Part shown: positions 51,647 through 61,674 of the stretch, piece after piece
How positions within the stretch are numbered: the first letter of the stretch is position 1
How the letters are laid out: each line of letters starts with the position of its first letter
Assembly: GCF_002162375.1 (NCBI RefSeq)
Contig: NZ_CP021425.1
Location: 5,506,501-5,570,500, forward strand
DNA length: 64,000 nucleotides
Source: Oleiphilus messinensis
GTDB lineage: Bacteria > Pseudomonadota > Gammaproteobacteria > Pseudomonadales > Oleiphilaceae
Direction of reading: 5' to 3'
Translations under genes and position numbers: made by a program
The notes under the pieces: generated by a model
What the model saw: only the letters and a program-made list of their open reading frames with translations
The model's database searches: none
Told to the model about the DNA's origin: nothing

Positions 51647-54600
51647 TTAGAATCCACCCAGCGCTTTCGGGACCGAACGTTTGGCCGCCTCTTCCTTTAA
51701 AATCACTAACTGTTGCGACAAATTATCCACCGCACGATCACCGCTCCAATTGTATCCACGGGTATCGTTGATGAATGATTGAGCATCGTCAAATTTATCT
51801 TCACGCATCAGCATGGAAATAATCACGGTGTATTTTTCTTCCAGCCGCTTTAACGTCAAATCGACCTGGGGATTGCGTGCATCCATTCTTCGCGCTTCGT
51901 CTATTGTTCGATAAGCATTGCTTAAGCGCGAGCGCGGCTCTGCATTATTTGCGAAGGCGCCGGGTGTTTCATAGCGTAAATCAATCAATTTTTGCGCTTC
52001 AGTCAACAGTTGACTGATTTGTGCCCCCTTGCTCTTCGCTTGCGCCAGTTCGCGCTGCAGACTATCAAGATCAGCAAAATTCGAGTGGTATTTTGCAATC
52101 GCTGAGATATGCTTCTCGGCTTCGTTGAGATTACGGGAACGCAAAGCCGCACGGGCCTTATCCGCCTCATACTGACTCGTGTTATTTAACCCTGAAGATG
52201 CTTTCGCGTTCGCACCGGACTTCAAGACCGTTGCATAAATCTCCGCCAGCCTGCGGTTACGGCTGTCGTTTCGTCCGGTCGCTTCCAGTGATCCGGCTTC
52301 ACTCATCAACTTCGCGATCTGTTCAGCCTGTTTCTTGCGAGCCTCTGCCAGACGTTTTTCTTCCAGGGCTTTCTCTCTCGCTTGTTGTTCCGCTCTAATC
52401 TTCGCCAGGCGAGCCTGTTCGTTATCGTATTTTGCTTTTTTATCGGCAATTTCCGATTGCAATGTAATAATATCAGGACTGTCCGCCTGCACGAGCTTGA
52501 GCGACTCCATATATTCCTGAGCTTTCTTGAACTCATTGCGTTTTACGGCACTATTAATGAATACCCGATACTTGTCTGCAATGGCTGAAAGACCTTTCTG
52601 TGCCCTTGCGTTATTAGGCGCAATACTAAGTGCTTCGGTGAAATAGGCTAACGCGTTATCCCCCTCAGGGCGTGAGAGTCGGCCACGGGAAAGTGCTTGC
52701 TCACCTTTGGACAACAACCCATCCAGCTCATACTTGACGCGCGCATCACTCAGCATGCGCTCGGTTGTCGCGATCTCAACTTCTGAGCGGGTAATATTTC
52801 TCGCGACATCCAGGAATCGGGAGGCTTCTTTGAACTGCTTTTTGTCGATCGCGTTTTTACTGAGCTCGATATAACGCATCCCAACGTTTTCACGACCCCG
52901 CTGTGCTTCGATATTATTGGGGTCTATAGCCAACACCTGATCATAATAAAACAGCGCATTGTTTTTTTCCGGCGAACTCAGACGGTTACTGCGAATTGCT
53001 TTTTCCGCAGCAGCGAGCCAGGCATTTAATTTCGCCTGCCCTCTGGCCTCTTCAAGCAATCGAATAGTGCGACTGACCTCGATATTCGAGGAGACGACTT
53101 CCCGAGCCTCGACAATCAAGCGCTCCGCATCCTCATACTTACCCCGCTGAATCAGTTCATTGGCATTTTGCAAAATACTCAGACCTACTTTTTCCTTACC
53201 TTGCAATGCCGCGATATTGGCAGGTTCTTGGGCCAAAACTTTTTCGTAATAGTAAATCGCGCTGTTATCTGCGGGCTTGGTAAAACGCCCTGCTTCAGTG
53301 GCCGCTTTTGCCTGACTCAACCAACCGTTGATCTGCTCACGCTGTCGCTTCAATTCAGCTTCCCGTGCCAAACGGGCCTGCTCACGCTCGGCAACTTTGT
53401 CGTTCTCCGCCTCCAGTACGCGGCGAGCTTCCTCTTCTTCTTTCGTTTCAACGAGTGCCTGTACTTCCGTGATTGCTGGCAGGTCACTTTTGACATGCAC
53501 CGCTGCCGCAACAAAAACCTTGGCCAAACCAAACTCTTTTTCGCTGACCTTATCTTTCGCCATCGCAAGGAAACGTTCAGCGATTTGCACAATCCCCGCC
53601 TGGGCCACTTGGTTATCGGGGTCTTCAAGCAGCACTTGCTGGTATAAATCGTAAGCATTTCGCTCGCTTGGCGCAGTCAAAGCACCATCATCAAATGCGG
53701 CTTTTGCCTGCACCAGCAAGTCCGCAATAACCTTTTCTTTCTCCTTGGAAATCAGTGCCTTTTGTCTGAGGCTGACCAGATTTTTATGGTGCTCTGTGTA
53801 GTTCGCAAGCAACGCTTGATCGTTGATATAAAACGAGATCTGGGAAGCCTGATTCAGATATTCAAACGCACCTTCCAGATTTGAAACTGCGAGCGCGGCT
53901 TTGGACTCTTCGAGGTACACCGAGAACAATCGCGAAATGGCTTTGCGACCTTCCGCATTTTGAGGTGACAATGCCAGCAGTGTTGTCAGGTAATACTGGG
54001 CATTTTCATTAACAGGTTTAAAATAACGCTTTTCAAGAATGGCTTGATCCGCCTGGGTGAGCAATGCTTTGTACTTTCGCTCAAGTGCAGGATCGACAGG
54101 TCGTTCAGGTAACTCGGGGATATCAGGTCCAGGGACAAATACATCCGCCTGCCAGAGCGCGACAGCGACACCGAAAACCAGCGCAGCACTTCCGCCCAGC
54201 AAAAAGCGAATTCGTTTTTCCCGTTTTTTGGCTTCATCCCTTGAGCGTCGATACACAACACTGCGTGCCGCAGAGGTGCGTGAACGCCCGGTCTGGCGGC
54301 TACGACGCGCAGCCGAGGTCGTACCTTTGGAACTTTTACGAACATCGGTGGCCGACATGACAACTGTACTGCCACCAGCATCCGACAGATTAAACTCAAT
54401 ATCTTCCAGTGCCCGAATAAACTCTTCTCCGGACTGGAAACGATCATCAGGGGATTTCGCCAAAGCCTGATCGATAAAACGCTGAAAACCCGCAACATCT
54501 TGAGGCAACAGTTCCGGATCTTCGGTAATGTGTTTGATGCCAATCGCGACGGCCGAGTCTCCGGTAAACGGAACATGACCGGTCAGCATTTCATACACAA

Positions 54601-55186
54601 TGATGCCAAGACTATACAGGTCACAGCGGGGATCAACCTCCAACCCTTCAGCCTGTTCCGGGCTCATATAATGAGGGGTGCCGATTACCGCGCCAGTCAT
54701 GGTCATATTGGTTTTGGAATCCATGTTGCGTGCGATCCCAAAATCCGAAATGACCGGACTGCCATCTTCCCGGAACAGAATATTTTCCGGTTTGATATCC
54801 CGGTGTACCAGACCTTTCGACCCGGCATAGTGCAAGCCTGCAGCAATCGCTTTGGTAATATCTATGGAATCAAAAAGAGACAGGCCGGCCCGCATCTTCT
54901 GTTTGAGGTCGCCCCCTGAGAGATGCTCCATGGCAATATAGTGATAATTGCCAATCGCGCCAACATCGAACACCGGCACAATGCTTTGATGTGAGAGGCG
55001 CGCCACCATTTTCGCTTCGCGCAGGAAGCGCTTGGCAAAGGACTCGTCCTGAACCAGATGCTGAGCCATTACCTTCAAGGCAACGTGACGACCGAAGGAC
55101 TCCTGCGTGGCAAGGTAAACACTGGCCATACCGCCTTGGCCAATCATTTTTTCGATGGTGTACCCGGGTATCGATGGAAATTCCAA
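51647..55186 (-). CDS. Giant membrane Ser/Thr kinase with periplasmic repeats, copy B
   Basis: 1179 residues, TTG start with AGGA nine bases upstream. Kinase domain 8-270 with G-Q-G-G-M-A-S-V-Y, HRDIKPENILF, SDFGIARN and GTPHYMSPEQAEG. A basic linker and a membrane helix (~328-345, LLGGSAALVFGVAVALW) follow. The periplasmic ~820 residues hold five or more of the same ~80-residue L-x-x-P-x-x-N-A repeats as copy A, interspersed with Lys/Glu/Arg-rich coiled-coil-like helices. Kinase halves of copies A and B are highly similar, repeats less so, so the pair arose by duplication. Likely another T6SS or envelope-signal kinase. Confidence 0.87.
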   Translation of the reverse strand: MEFPSIPGYTIEKMIGQGGMASVYLATQESFGRHVALKVMAQHLVQDESFAKRFLREAKMVARLSHQSIVPVFDVGAIGNYHYIAMEHLSGGDLKQKMRAGLSLFDSIDITKAIAAGLHYAGSKGLVHRDIKPENILFREDGSPVISDFGIARNMDSKTNMTMTGAVIGTPHYMSPEQAEGLEVDPRCDLYSLGIIVYEMLTGHVPFTGDSAVAIGIKHITEDPELLPQDVAGFQRFIDQALAKSPDDRFQSGEEFIRALEDIEFNLSDAGGSTVVMSATDVRKSSKGTTSAARRSRQTGRSRTSAARSVVYRRSRDEAKKREKRIRFLLGGSAALVFGVAVALWQADVFVPGPDIPELPERPVDPALERKYKALLTQADQAILEKRYFKPVNENAQYYLTTLLALSPQNAEGRKAISRLFSVYLEESKAALAVSNLEGAFEYLNQASQISFYINDQALLANYTEHHKNLVSLRQKALISKEKEKVIADLLVQAKAAFDDGALTAPSERNAYDLYQQVLLEDPDNQVAQAGIVQIAERFLAMAKDKVSEKEFGLAKVFVAAAVHVKSDLPAITEVQALVETKEEEEARRVLEAENDKVAEREQARLAREAELKRQREQINGWLSQAKAATEAGRFTKPADNSAIYYYEKVLAQEPANIAALQGKEKVGLSILQNANELIQRGKYEDAERLIVEAREVVSSNIEVSRTIRLLEEARGQAKLNAWLAAAEKAIRSNRLSSPEKNNALFYYDQVLAIDPNNIEAQRGRENVGMRYIELSKNAIDKKQFKEASRFLDVARNITRSEVEIATTERMLSDARVKYELDGLLSKGEQALSRGRLSRPEGDNALAYFTEALSIAPNNARAQKGLSAIADKYRVFINSAVKRNEFKKAQEYMESLKLVQADSPDIITLQSEIADKKAKYDNEQARLAKIRAEQQAREKALEEKRLAEARKKQAEQIAKLMSEAGSLEATGRNDSRNRRLAEIYATVLKSGANAKASSGLNNTSQYEADKARAALRSRNLNEAEKHISAIAKYHSNFADLDSLQRELAQAKSKGAQISQLLTEAQKLIDLRYETPGAFANNAEPRSRLSNAYRTIDEARRMDARNPQVDLTLKRLEEKYTVIISMLMREDKFDDAQSFINDTRGYNWSGDRAVDNLSQQLVILKEEAAKRSVPKALGGF

Positions 55187-55440
55187 TTCTCTGCTTCCTG
55201 TTATCCCTATCTAGAGTACCTGACCGGTACAACTTGCCATACAGCATAGTGTACTGCTTTTTAAAAACGATGACATGGGCAATTTGACATAGAATACAGT
55301 AGCAGCATTTCTCATCTTTAACTCACAGTCCCCAGAATAACCTTACGTTATAAGCCTGATACCTCGACACTCCAGTAAGTTTAGACCCTTTGCCTGAAGT
55401 GCGTAAGCAATGCCGGAAATAATTATGTGTGAACGGCAGC

Positions 55441-56349
55441 TCAACCTTGGGGTAAAACTGAAAATCGTGCCTCGGCATAACGGATTTTTTGCGGCTCATC
55501 AACCACAATGACGCGCCAGTCTCCCAGCATGTATTGATCGATGAATTTGCTTGACGATGCTTTGTACCGCTCGCCACCGACAGGAATGCGAACAGTCGCC
55601 ATCAGCTTGTCGTCCCGATACCACTTATGAATGAGCGTTTCACCTTGAAGGCCTTTCATATCGGTATAGAGGTAGACCCGTATAATGCCTTCACTGCCCA
55701 TGGGAATGACGCGTCCTAATGCCTGCTCCGGCATTTTTTCCGCATTCAGGGTATGAGTCAATTGCGCATCGACAATTTGGGGCATAAGTGTTTTAACCGG
55801 ATTGCCTGGAGCGTTAAGCCCATTGGATTGCGAAGCAGGAAGCCCCGCTGCAGGTGGCTGTTGATTCAACTCAGGAAGGCTACGCGCACCGCCTGACGCA
55901 AACGGGTTAGAAGCGCCTGATTGCGGCAACACTTCTGCCGATTTCGTTTTGTGTCCTGCGTCTGGCCTATTCTCTACGTTAGATTTGTGCACAACGTTAG
56001 ATTTGTGTTCAACATTCGGTTTGTTGTCTACCTGAGAAATTACGACGGGTTGGGAGGCTATTGAGTCAAATCCCGCTTTGCCAGGCACAGTATTGACCTG
56101 CAGGCTATTCTGTGCGAGTTGACTATCTTGTGCCGGGTGAACTGTACTGGCCAGTTCACCAGCCACAACCTCCTGCTCACTTGTCAAGGCATTCCAGATT
56201 CCTGCCAATAGCGCAATCAGCAGAACCAGACCGAATAGTGCAACCCCCACAATTCTACCCCATAATATTTGATCCTCTTCATATTTGGAGTAGTCTAAAT
56301 CGTCAGGCAAGCCGTTGAGGTTATTTATTTTGATAACGAGTTTTGCCAT
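55441..56349 (-). CDS. DUF2914 domain membrane protein
   Basis: 302 residues. One membrane helix near 33-57 (IVGVALFGLVLLIALLAGIW) follows a short cytoplasmic N-terminus. The periplasmic part has an Asn/Lys/His-rich repeat (N-V-E-H-K-S-N-V-V-H-K) and ends in a DUF2914 domain (~205-300: LYTDMKGLQGETLIHKWYRD, V-G-G-E-R-Y-K-A-S-S-S-K, L-G-D-W-R-V). DUF2914 function is not established. Position suggests membership of the kinase neighbourhood; it is 254 bases upstream of kinase B on the same strand. Confidence 0.8.
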   Translation of the reverse strand: MAKLVIKINNLNGLPDDLDYSKYEEDQILWGRIVGVALFGLVLLIALLAGIWNALTSEQEVVAGELASTVHPAQDSQLAQNSLQVNTVPGKAGFDSIASQPVVISQVDNKPNVEHKSNVVHKSNVENRPDAGHKTKSAEVLPQSGASNPFASGGARSLPELNQQPPAAGLPASQSNGLNAPGNPVKTLMPQIVDAQLTHTLNAEKMPEQALGRVIPMGSEGIIRVYLYTDMKGLQGETLIHKWYRDDKLMATVRIPVGGERYKASSSKFIDQYMLGDWRVIVVDEPQKIRYAEARFSVLPQG

Positions 56350-56574
56350 GGTTTAATCCTGGTTACTCTTTTTTAACACAAGCTCGATTACAAGCTTTAA
56401 TTCCAACTTAATTTGATGTCCTTTCAATCCCCTCGCCTATTGTTCAGAGTTGGCCGTATTTTACAAGTCTGTAATATAAATAAAGCGCAGATTGTTCAGG
56501 ATTTGCAGTTAAGCCGTATCCACCCGAACAATTTCTGCGCTTCTAAATGCGTGAGAATATAATGTGCCGATAAC

Positions 56575-57273
56575 TCAGGAGGTCGCACCGGATTGCATCA
56601 GCAACATTTCCAGATCCCCGAACCCTTTCTCCCGGGCAATTTGTAGGGCGGAACGCCCAGCGTCATCGATATAATTTACGTCTGCACCGGCATTGATCAA
56701 TACCTGGGCAATCAACAGATCATTATTGTTTACAATATGCATTAAAAGCGACTCACCACGGGGGGCTGTGTTGACATTCGCTCCCACTTTGAGCAGTGCC
56801 TTTACGGTCGTAAGGTGGCCTTCATATGCTGCGCGCGATAATGCAGAGTCACCGTTCGTGTCCAGATAGTTAACATCCGATCCTGCGGCCAGCAACCACT
56901 TCACCAATTGGGTTTCGCCTTTCTCGGCCATCTTCATCAGCAGAGACTCGCCGCCTTTTTTAACACCAAGATTGGGATCAGCACCGATACTCAGTAAATA
57001 TTGCGCCGCACCGATACGATTCTGATTCAAGGCCCAGGACAACGCTGTGCCCTGCGGTGTTTCAACATTGACTCCATGGCCAGATTCAATCAGTTTTTTA
57101 ATTTGTTCGATGTCGCCATTCGATGCCGCCTGCATCATGAGTGTCGGTGCGTCGGCGCTGGCCTGTTGCAGTATTGGAGAGACGTTCTGGGTCTGAGTTG
57201 GCGTGGATTCACACCCGGTCAATGCTATGGCTCCGACCATAACGCCAACCGCTAATAATTTGCTTTGGTTCAT
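56575..57273 (-). CDS. Ankyrin-repeat lipoprotein
   Basis: 232 residues from the ATG at 57273 (AAGGAA upstream), giving a normal lipoprotein signal (NQSKLLAVGVMVGAIALTGC). The mature part has about five ankyrin repeats from residue 45 (AASNGDIEQIKKLIESGHGV, KGGESLLMKMAEKGETQLVK, DTNGDSALSRAAYEGHLTTV and others). In other T6SS gene sets periplasmic ankyrin proteins serve as immunity or binding proteins, but no partner toxin is adjacent here. Role unknown. Confidence 0.8.
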   Translation of the reverse strand: MNQSKLLAVGVMVGAIALTGCESTPTQTQNVSPILQQASADAPTLMMQAASNGDIEQIKKLIESGHGVNVETPQGTALSWALNQNRIGAAQYLLSIGADPNLGVKKGGESLLMKMAEKGETQLVKWLLAAGSDVNYLDTNGDSALSRAAYEGHLTTVKALLKVGANVNTAPRGESLLMHIVNNNDLLIAQVLINAGADVNYIDDAGRSALQIAREKGFGDLEMLLMQSGATS

Positions 57274-57419
57274 CACCCAATTCCTTGGTTCACTGAAAAA
57301 TTCTATTGTGTTCGGCATAATTTCAATTCCTAGGTCTGAAAACAGATTACATACCCGGACCTAAAGTGGGAATCAGTATCCATTCCCACCGGTTATAGTT
57401 GTAATTTTTTAAGCAGCAC

Positions 57420-57447
57420 GATCACCCCGGAACCCGCCCGGGTGATC
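57420..57447. terminator. Hairpin downstream of the M48 gene, terminator-like
   Basis: Perfect 8-bp stem GATCACCC (57420-57427) and GGGTGATC (57440-57447) with a GC-rich loop. It lies about 75 bases after the M48 gene stop. The T-rich tail is on the plus-strand side, so efficiency for the minus-strand transcript is doubtful. Confidence 0.4.
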
Positions 57448-57522
57448 ATTACTAATTTTTAATCAAATTCACATCACTTAAAAGTGAAAGCTTCACATAA
57501 CCTGCAAACTTTCCGAATTGAC

Positions 57523-58278
57523 TTATTTATTCTTTTTGATTGCTGTAACAATTCGCTCGATACGAGCATCGTTAGAAGGGTGAGAACTCAGGAATCCACC
57601 ACCTGAACCATAGTTTTTCTGAAGCGTTTCGATCGCGCGCTTCATGGCATAAGGATCCTTGCCCAATGCGTTCAGCAATCGAACCGCATATTCATCCGAC
57701 TCCAACTCATCGGATTGCGAAAATTGCGCATTGACCGCTTTATAAGCGATTTGCCCTAATTGAGAATTGGTTAACGAGGCAATGTAACCACTCGTCGAAG
57801 CCGCGGCTTGAAAGGCCGAGCTGGTTAACAATTGTTCGCGCATTTGCTTGAAGCTGTGTCGTAACTTAACATGGCCAATTTCATGCCCGATAACCGCCAG
57901 AACCTGATCATCCGGCATGGCATCCAACAGCGCTGAGTGCACCCGCACCGTACCATCCGCCATGGCAAATGCATTAATGCTATCGGCTTGGTAGACCTTG
58001 AAATTCAGAGCCAACCCATCGTAATGCTCCAATCCCTTCACAATTTTGGCCAAGCGCTGCATATAGGCGTTGTTCGCTGGCACGACGTTACTCTCGGCAT
58101 CCAGCTGGGCTGCGGCTTTGGTAGCCGTCAATTTTACTTCATCTTCACTCAAGGTCGCGGCCTGAGCCACGCCGGCCCCAACACTTACTGCCTGATTCAG
58201 ATCAAAACTGCCATCCGTTGCGCAACCAGACACAAACGCCGAAGCCAGAACCAGGGGAAGTAATTTTTTTACCTGCAT
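57523..58278 (-). CDS. M48-family metalloprotease lipoprotein
   Basis: 251 residues from the ATG at 58278, which gives a short signal peptide ending A-F-V-S-G-C; the longer frame from 58341 has no ribosome site and would bury the signal. Zinc motif V-I-G-H-E-I-G-H-V with the downstream E-S-D-E-Y-A-V-R glutamate typical of M48 peptidases (BepA/LoiP-like) and a C-terminal FLSSHPSNDARIERI segment. Such lipoproteins act in outer-membrane quality control. Its position beside the envelope genes is suggestive only. Confidence 0.88.
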   Translation of the reverse strand: MQVKKLLPLVLASAFVSGCATDGSFDLNQAVSVGAGVAQAATLSEDEVKLTATKAAAQLDAESNVVPANNAYMQRLAKIVKGLEHYDGLALNFKVYQADSINAFAMADGTVRVHSALLDAMPDDQVLAVIGHEIGHVKLRHSFKQMREQLLTSSAFQAAASTSGYIASLTNSQLGQIAYKAVNAQFSQSDELESDEYAVRLLNALGKDPYAMKRAIETLQKNYGSGGGFLSSHPSNDARIERIVTAIKKNK

Positions 58279-58454
58279 AGAGAAATACCTTTCTGAATTT
58301 TGGAGGTTGAGAACCATCAGGAGCCACTCGCTCACGAACATGAGCCCTCCCGCTCGGCCATTCTAGCAAACCGCGTTTACACTGCACTACTCATTTTAGC
58401 CGGGCCACGATTCGGCGTGTCGGTCTGGATAAAAACGTCGCTCTGGACAAAAAA

Positions 58455-60446
58455 TCAAGTCTGGGTCTGAGCATTAGGTCGCGATTTCGCTTTTCTGCCC
58501 GAAGCGGATGTTCGCCGCTTATTCCAGCGAGAGGTCTGCTTTGGCCCGGATACCCCACGGAGGGATTCAGGTAAATGTTGCACCGCCTGACCAATCAAAT
58601 CCGCTAATGAAACCTGTAATGGGCCCATAAACTGGTCATACTTTAATGATCGCTGGCTGATTTCGTTTAATTGAGCTTCCCAATGGGCCGTCATATCCGG
58701 CAGTGTTGCCTGGGCCGGCAGACTTGCAATCAAGCCACGACCCACCGGTGTCGCCAGTATTTTTTTGCCCTCCCGTTTGAGGAATCCACGCTTGAATAGC
58801 AATTCGATTATTCCCGCCCGGGTTGCTTCGGTTCCAAGCCCATCGGTTTCCTTCAATATTTTGCGAATCTCAATGGCCTTCACAAAACGAGATATCCCGG
58901 TCATTGCCGCCAGCAATGTCGCATCGGTAAAGTGAGCCGGTGGTTGCGTCTGTTTTTCCAGTAATACACCCCGTTGACAATGCAGCGATTGATCCGGTTT
59001 TAACGGTGGCAGGGTTGTTGTATGAGCGAGATGTGCCTTTTTATCAGAGAGGTCTCTGGCTAGCTTTGCATCCAGACAATTCGCAACGTCTTTCCAGCCC
59101 ATCGCAATGGGTGTTTGTGCTGAAGCGATAAACAGTCCACCGCTAATCCGAATTTCGGCCCGGGTATCCTGATATCGGTATGCGGGATAAAACTGGAGCA
59201 AATAGTGGCGGCAGACCAAACCATAGATTTTGACCTCTGTCTCGGACAACGATGTGCTCGACGTTTTTTTTGCCGTGGGAATGATTGCATGATGTGCCTC
59301 GACTTTGCGATCATTCCAGGCCTTATTCTTCAAGTCGAACCGGGCATTATCAACCACTGCCTGAAACACCGGCATATTGCTGGCCACCGCCGCAGCCACC
59401 GAACCCGCCGCAGCATGATGCCCTTCTGGCAGGTAACGGCAATCGGAGCGGGGATACGTGATCAACTTATGCTTTTCATAAAGCGCCTGACAGCTGTCCA
59501 GGACACGCTGGGCATTGAGCCCGTATCGTTTTGCCGCATCAATTTGCAAGGCAGATAGATTATAAGGCAAGGGGGGCTCGGTCTTACGGGGTTTGGATTC
59601 AACCTTTTCCACCACCCCAGGCTGACCGGAAATGCGACGTACCACATTTTCTGCAAGGGATTTTGACAACACACGTCCAGCTTCATCCATATAAGGCTGG
59701 CAGGCTTCACTAGGGCTCCATTTGGCGCGAAACATTTCACCTGATTCCGTCTCCAACTCGGCCAGCACGTCATAAAAAGGCTTGGAAACAAATGCTTCAA
59801 TCTCTTGGTCCCGACGCACCACCAGCCCCAACACCGGCGTTTGTACGCGACCAACTGACAGCACACCTTGATATCCCACTTTTTGCCCCTGCAGGGTATA
59901 GATACGCGTCATGTTTATGCCGTACAGCCAATCGGCCCGAGCACGGGCCAGAGCCGATGTCGACAACGGTATAAACTGCTGATTATCCCGCAAACTGGCG
60001 AGAGAGCGGCGCACAGCCGGTGGATTCAGGTCACTTATCAAACACCGCTGAATGCGTAAACCCTGTGTTTGTCCACCCAACACATAATGGATCACCTCAT
60101 CCACCAGCAGTTGTCCCTCACGATCCGGATCACCAGCATGCACCACGACCGAGGCTTGAGCCATGAGCTTTTTCAATACAGTCAACTGTTTCCGGGTTTG
60201 TGATTTGGGCTTCAGTTGCCATTCGGAAGGGATAATCGGCAAGTCCTGAGCTTGCCATTTTTTGTAGGCAGGGTCGTAATCTTCCGGCTCGGCTTGCTCG
60301 AGCAGGTGGCCGATACACCAACTCACACAAATCTGATCACCGGATAGAATATAACCGTCTTTCCGGGTCAATGGCTTGGGCAACACGTCGGCAATCGCCC
60401 GCCCCAGACTGGGTTTTTCTGCAATATAGAGGGTTTGAAAGCTCAA
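58455..60446 (-). CDS. topB: DNA topoisomerase III
   Basis: 663 residues, TTG start. TOPRIM domain at the N-terminus (TLYIAEKPSLGRAIADVL, VVHAGDPDREGQLLVDEV) followed by type IA domains with S-V-G-R-V-Q-T-P-V-L-G and the catalytic Tyr in L-I-T-Y-P-R-S-D. The C-terminus is a short basic tail (R-R-T-S-A-S-G-R-K-A-K-S-R-P) without zinc fingers, as in TopB. It decatenates and relaxes negatively supercoiled DNA. Housekeeping neighbour of the T6SS region. Confidence 0.93.
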   Translation of the reverse strand: MSFQTLYIAEKPSLGRAIADVLPKPLTRKDGYILSGDQICVSWCIGHLLEQAEPEDYDPAYKKWQAQDLPIIPSEWQLKPKSQTRKQLTVLKKLMAQASVVVHAGDPDREGQLLVDEVIHYVLGGQTQGLRIQRCLISDLNPPAVRRSLASLRDNQQFIPLSTSALARARADWLYGINMTRIYTLQGQKVGYQGVLSVGRVQTPVLGLVVRRDQEIEAFVSKPFYDVLAELETESGEMFRAKWSPSEACQPYMDEAGRVLSKSLAENVVRRISGQPGVVEKVESKPRKTEPPLPYNLSALQIDAAKRYGLNAQRVLDSCQALYEKHKLITYPRSDCRYLPEGHHAAAGSVAAAVASNMPVFQAVVDNARFDLKNKAWNDRKVEAHHAIIPTAKKTSSTSLSETEVKIYGLVCRHYLLQFYPAYRYQDTRAEIRISGGLFIASAQTPIAMGWKDVANCLDAKLARDLSDKKAHLAHTTTLPPLKPDQSLHCQRGVLLEKQTQPPAHFTDATLLAAMTGISRFVKAIEIRKILKETDGLGTEATRAGIIELLFKRGFLKREGKKILATPVGRGLIASLPAQATLPDMTAHWEAQLNEISQRSLKYDQFMGPLQVSLADLIGQAVQHLPESLRGVSGPKQTSRWNKRRTSASGRKAKSRPNAQTQT

Positions 60447-60688
60447 GATTTTGAATTATCCCAATTCTTGTTAAGAAACACTGTATAAAATACTGTTTAT
60501 CAATAGACTGAGTCAAACACTTTACGCCATCCAGAATAAGACAAATTGAGCTTTAAATCATTTGTTACAAAAAAACATGCTTATTTATTAGCCAAAACGA
60601 TAAAATGAATTGGGAAAGGGCACCGAGACCAGAACACTCCAGTTTGCCCTGAATGCGATTCATTGTTTTATCTTTGGGGGAGCAAACA

Positions 60689-61588
60689 GTGACAGCCGAT
60701 CAAAAAAACAGTCCACTAAACCTGGCCGATACACAAAATGGTGTTGACGCAGTCAAATCCATAGAAGAACGCCGCAGCGCACTTGAGGAGATCGCCAGGC
60801 TCATTCTCAATTTCCAGCGTCTTGCAGCCAGTCTCAACAACATCATCGCGATTTCCAGCAATGACAGCCTGTCCGAGAAGGCTTTTGAGCTGCTTGATAG
60901 TCTGGATGAAAAACAACGCGCCTTATCCTCTGACGATGTCGAATTCAGACTGGAGACATTGGAAAACAAAATCAGGGATGACGTGTACTATTTTATCAAC
61001 CTGAAACATGATGCCGAGCCCTATATTGCAAAGGATATCCCCCCCGATGACGTGCTGTCTCATCAGCGGGTTGAGGAGTTCAAACGACGGGTGAAGCTGG
61101 TATTGGCTTACCGGGTACTGCTCTGTGAACGTGGCGAACAGGTTCAGGGTTTCGAAATTGACATTCCCGTCAATACCTTAAAGAACTATATCAGCAAGTT
61201 GCGCATTCAAGAGCGTATCTACAAAGCCAAACTGCTCAAGGATATGAAAGAGTTGCAAATCGAATTAAAAGGTTTGATCAAATCCTATTCCCGAATACCA
61301 GACCTCAAAGACAGACTGTCCAGCATGCTGACCGGGGTCGAATGTAACATCAATCATATCGAATCAGGCAAATCAGTTGCCTCTCTGCCCATGGCCTTTG
61401 ACCGCATCGATTTAAACCAAACCGCAGAAGAGCCCGAAGAAGTCCCCCTGCCAGTACCGGAAGTTACTGAGGATGAGACGTCAGAAAGCAACCGGAAACA
61501 CGGCCTGCTCGACAGCGTCAATGAATGGCTGAACTCCCCGATGGACGTGAAATGGAAAGACGTCCGGAAACAACAAAAAGGGCAGTAA
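60689..61588 (+). CDS. Helical protein of unknown function
   Basis: 299 residues from the GTG at 60689, which has GGGGGAG seven bases upstream; the frame is open from an ATG at 60653 without a clear site. Mostly helical with strongly charged coiled-coil-like segments (about 30-110 and 180-220), no signal peptide and no membrane helix. The C-terminus has an acidic Pro/Glu stretch and ends W-L-N-S-P-M-D-V-K-W-K-D-V-R-K. I do not recognise the family. It stands 86 bases before the helicase gene and is divergent from topB. Confidence 0.7.
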   Translation: MTADQKNSPLNLADTQNGVDAVKSIEERRSALEEIARLILNFQRLAASLNNIIAISSNDSLSEKAFELLDSLDEKQRALSSDDVEFRLETLENKIRDDVYYFINLKHDAEPYIAKDIPPDDVLSHQRVEEFKRRVKLVLAYRVLLCERGEQVQGFEIDIPVNTLKNYISKLRIQERIYKAKLLKDMKELQIELKGLIKSYSRIPDLKDRLSSMLTGVECNINHIESGKSVASLPMAFDRIDLNQTAEEPEEVPLPVPEVTEDETSESNRKHGLLDSVNEWLNSPMDVKWKDVRKQQKGQ

Positions 61589-61674
61589 TTGTGCATTAAC
61601 GCTCAAAGGATATTGTGCTACAGTGCCGACCCACACGCCTCAATTGAAGTCAGCCCAAATTAATCGGCACATTT

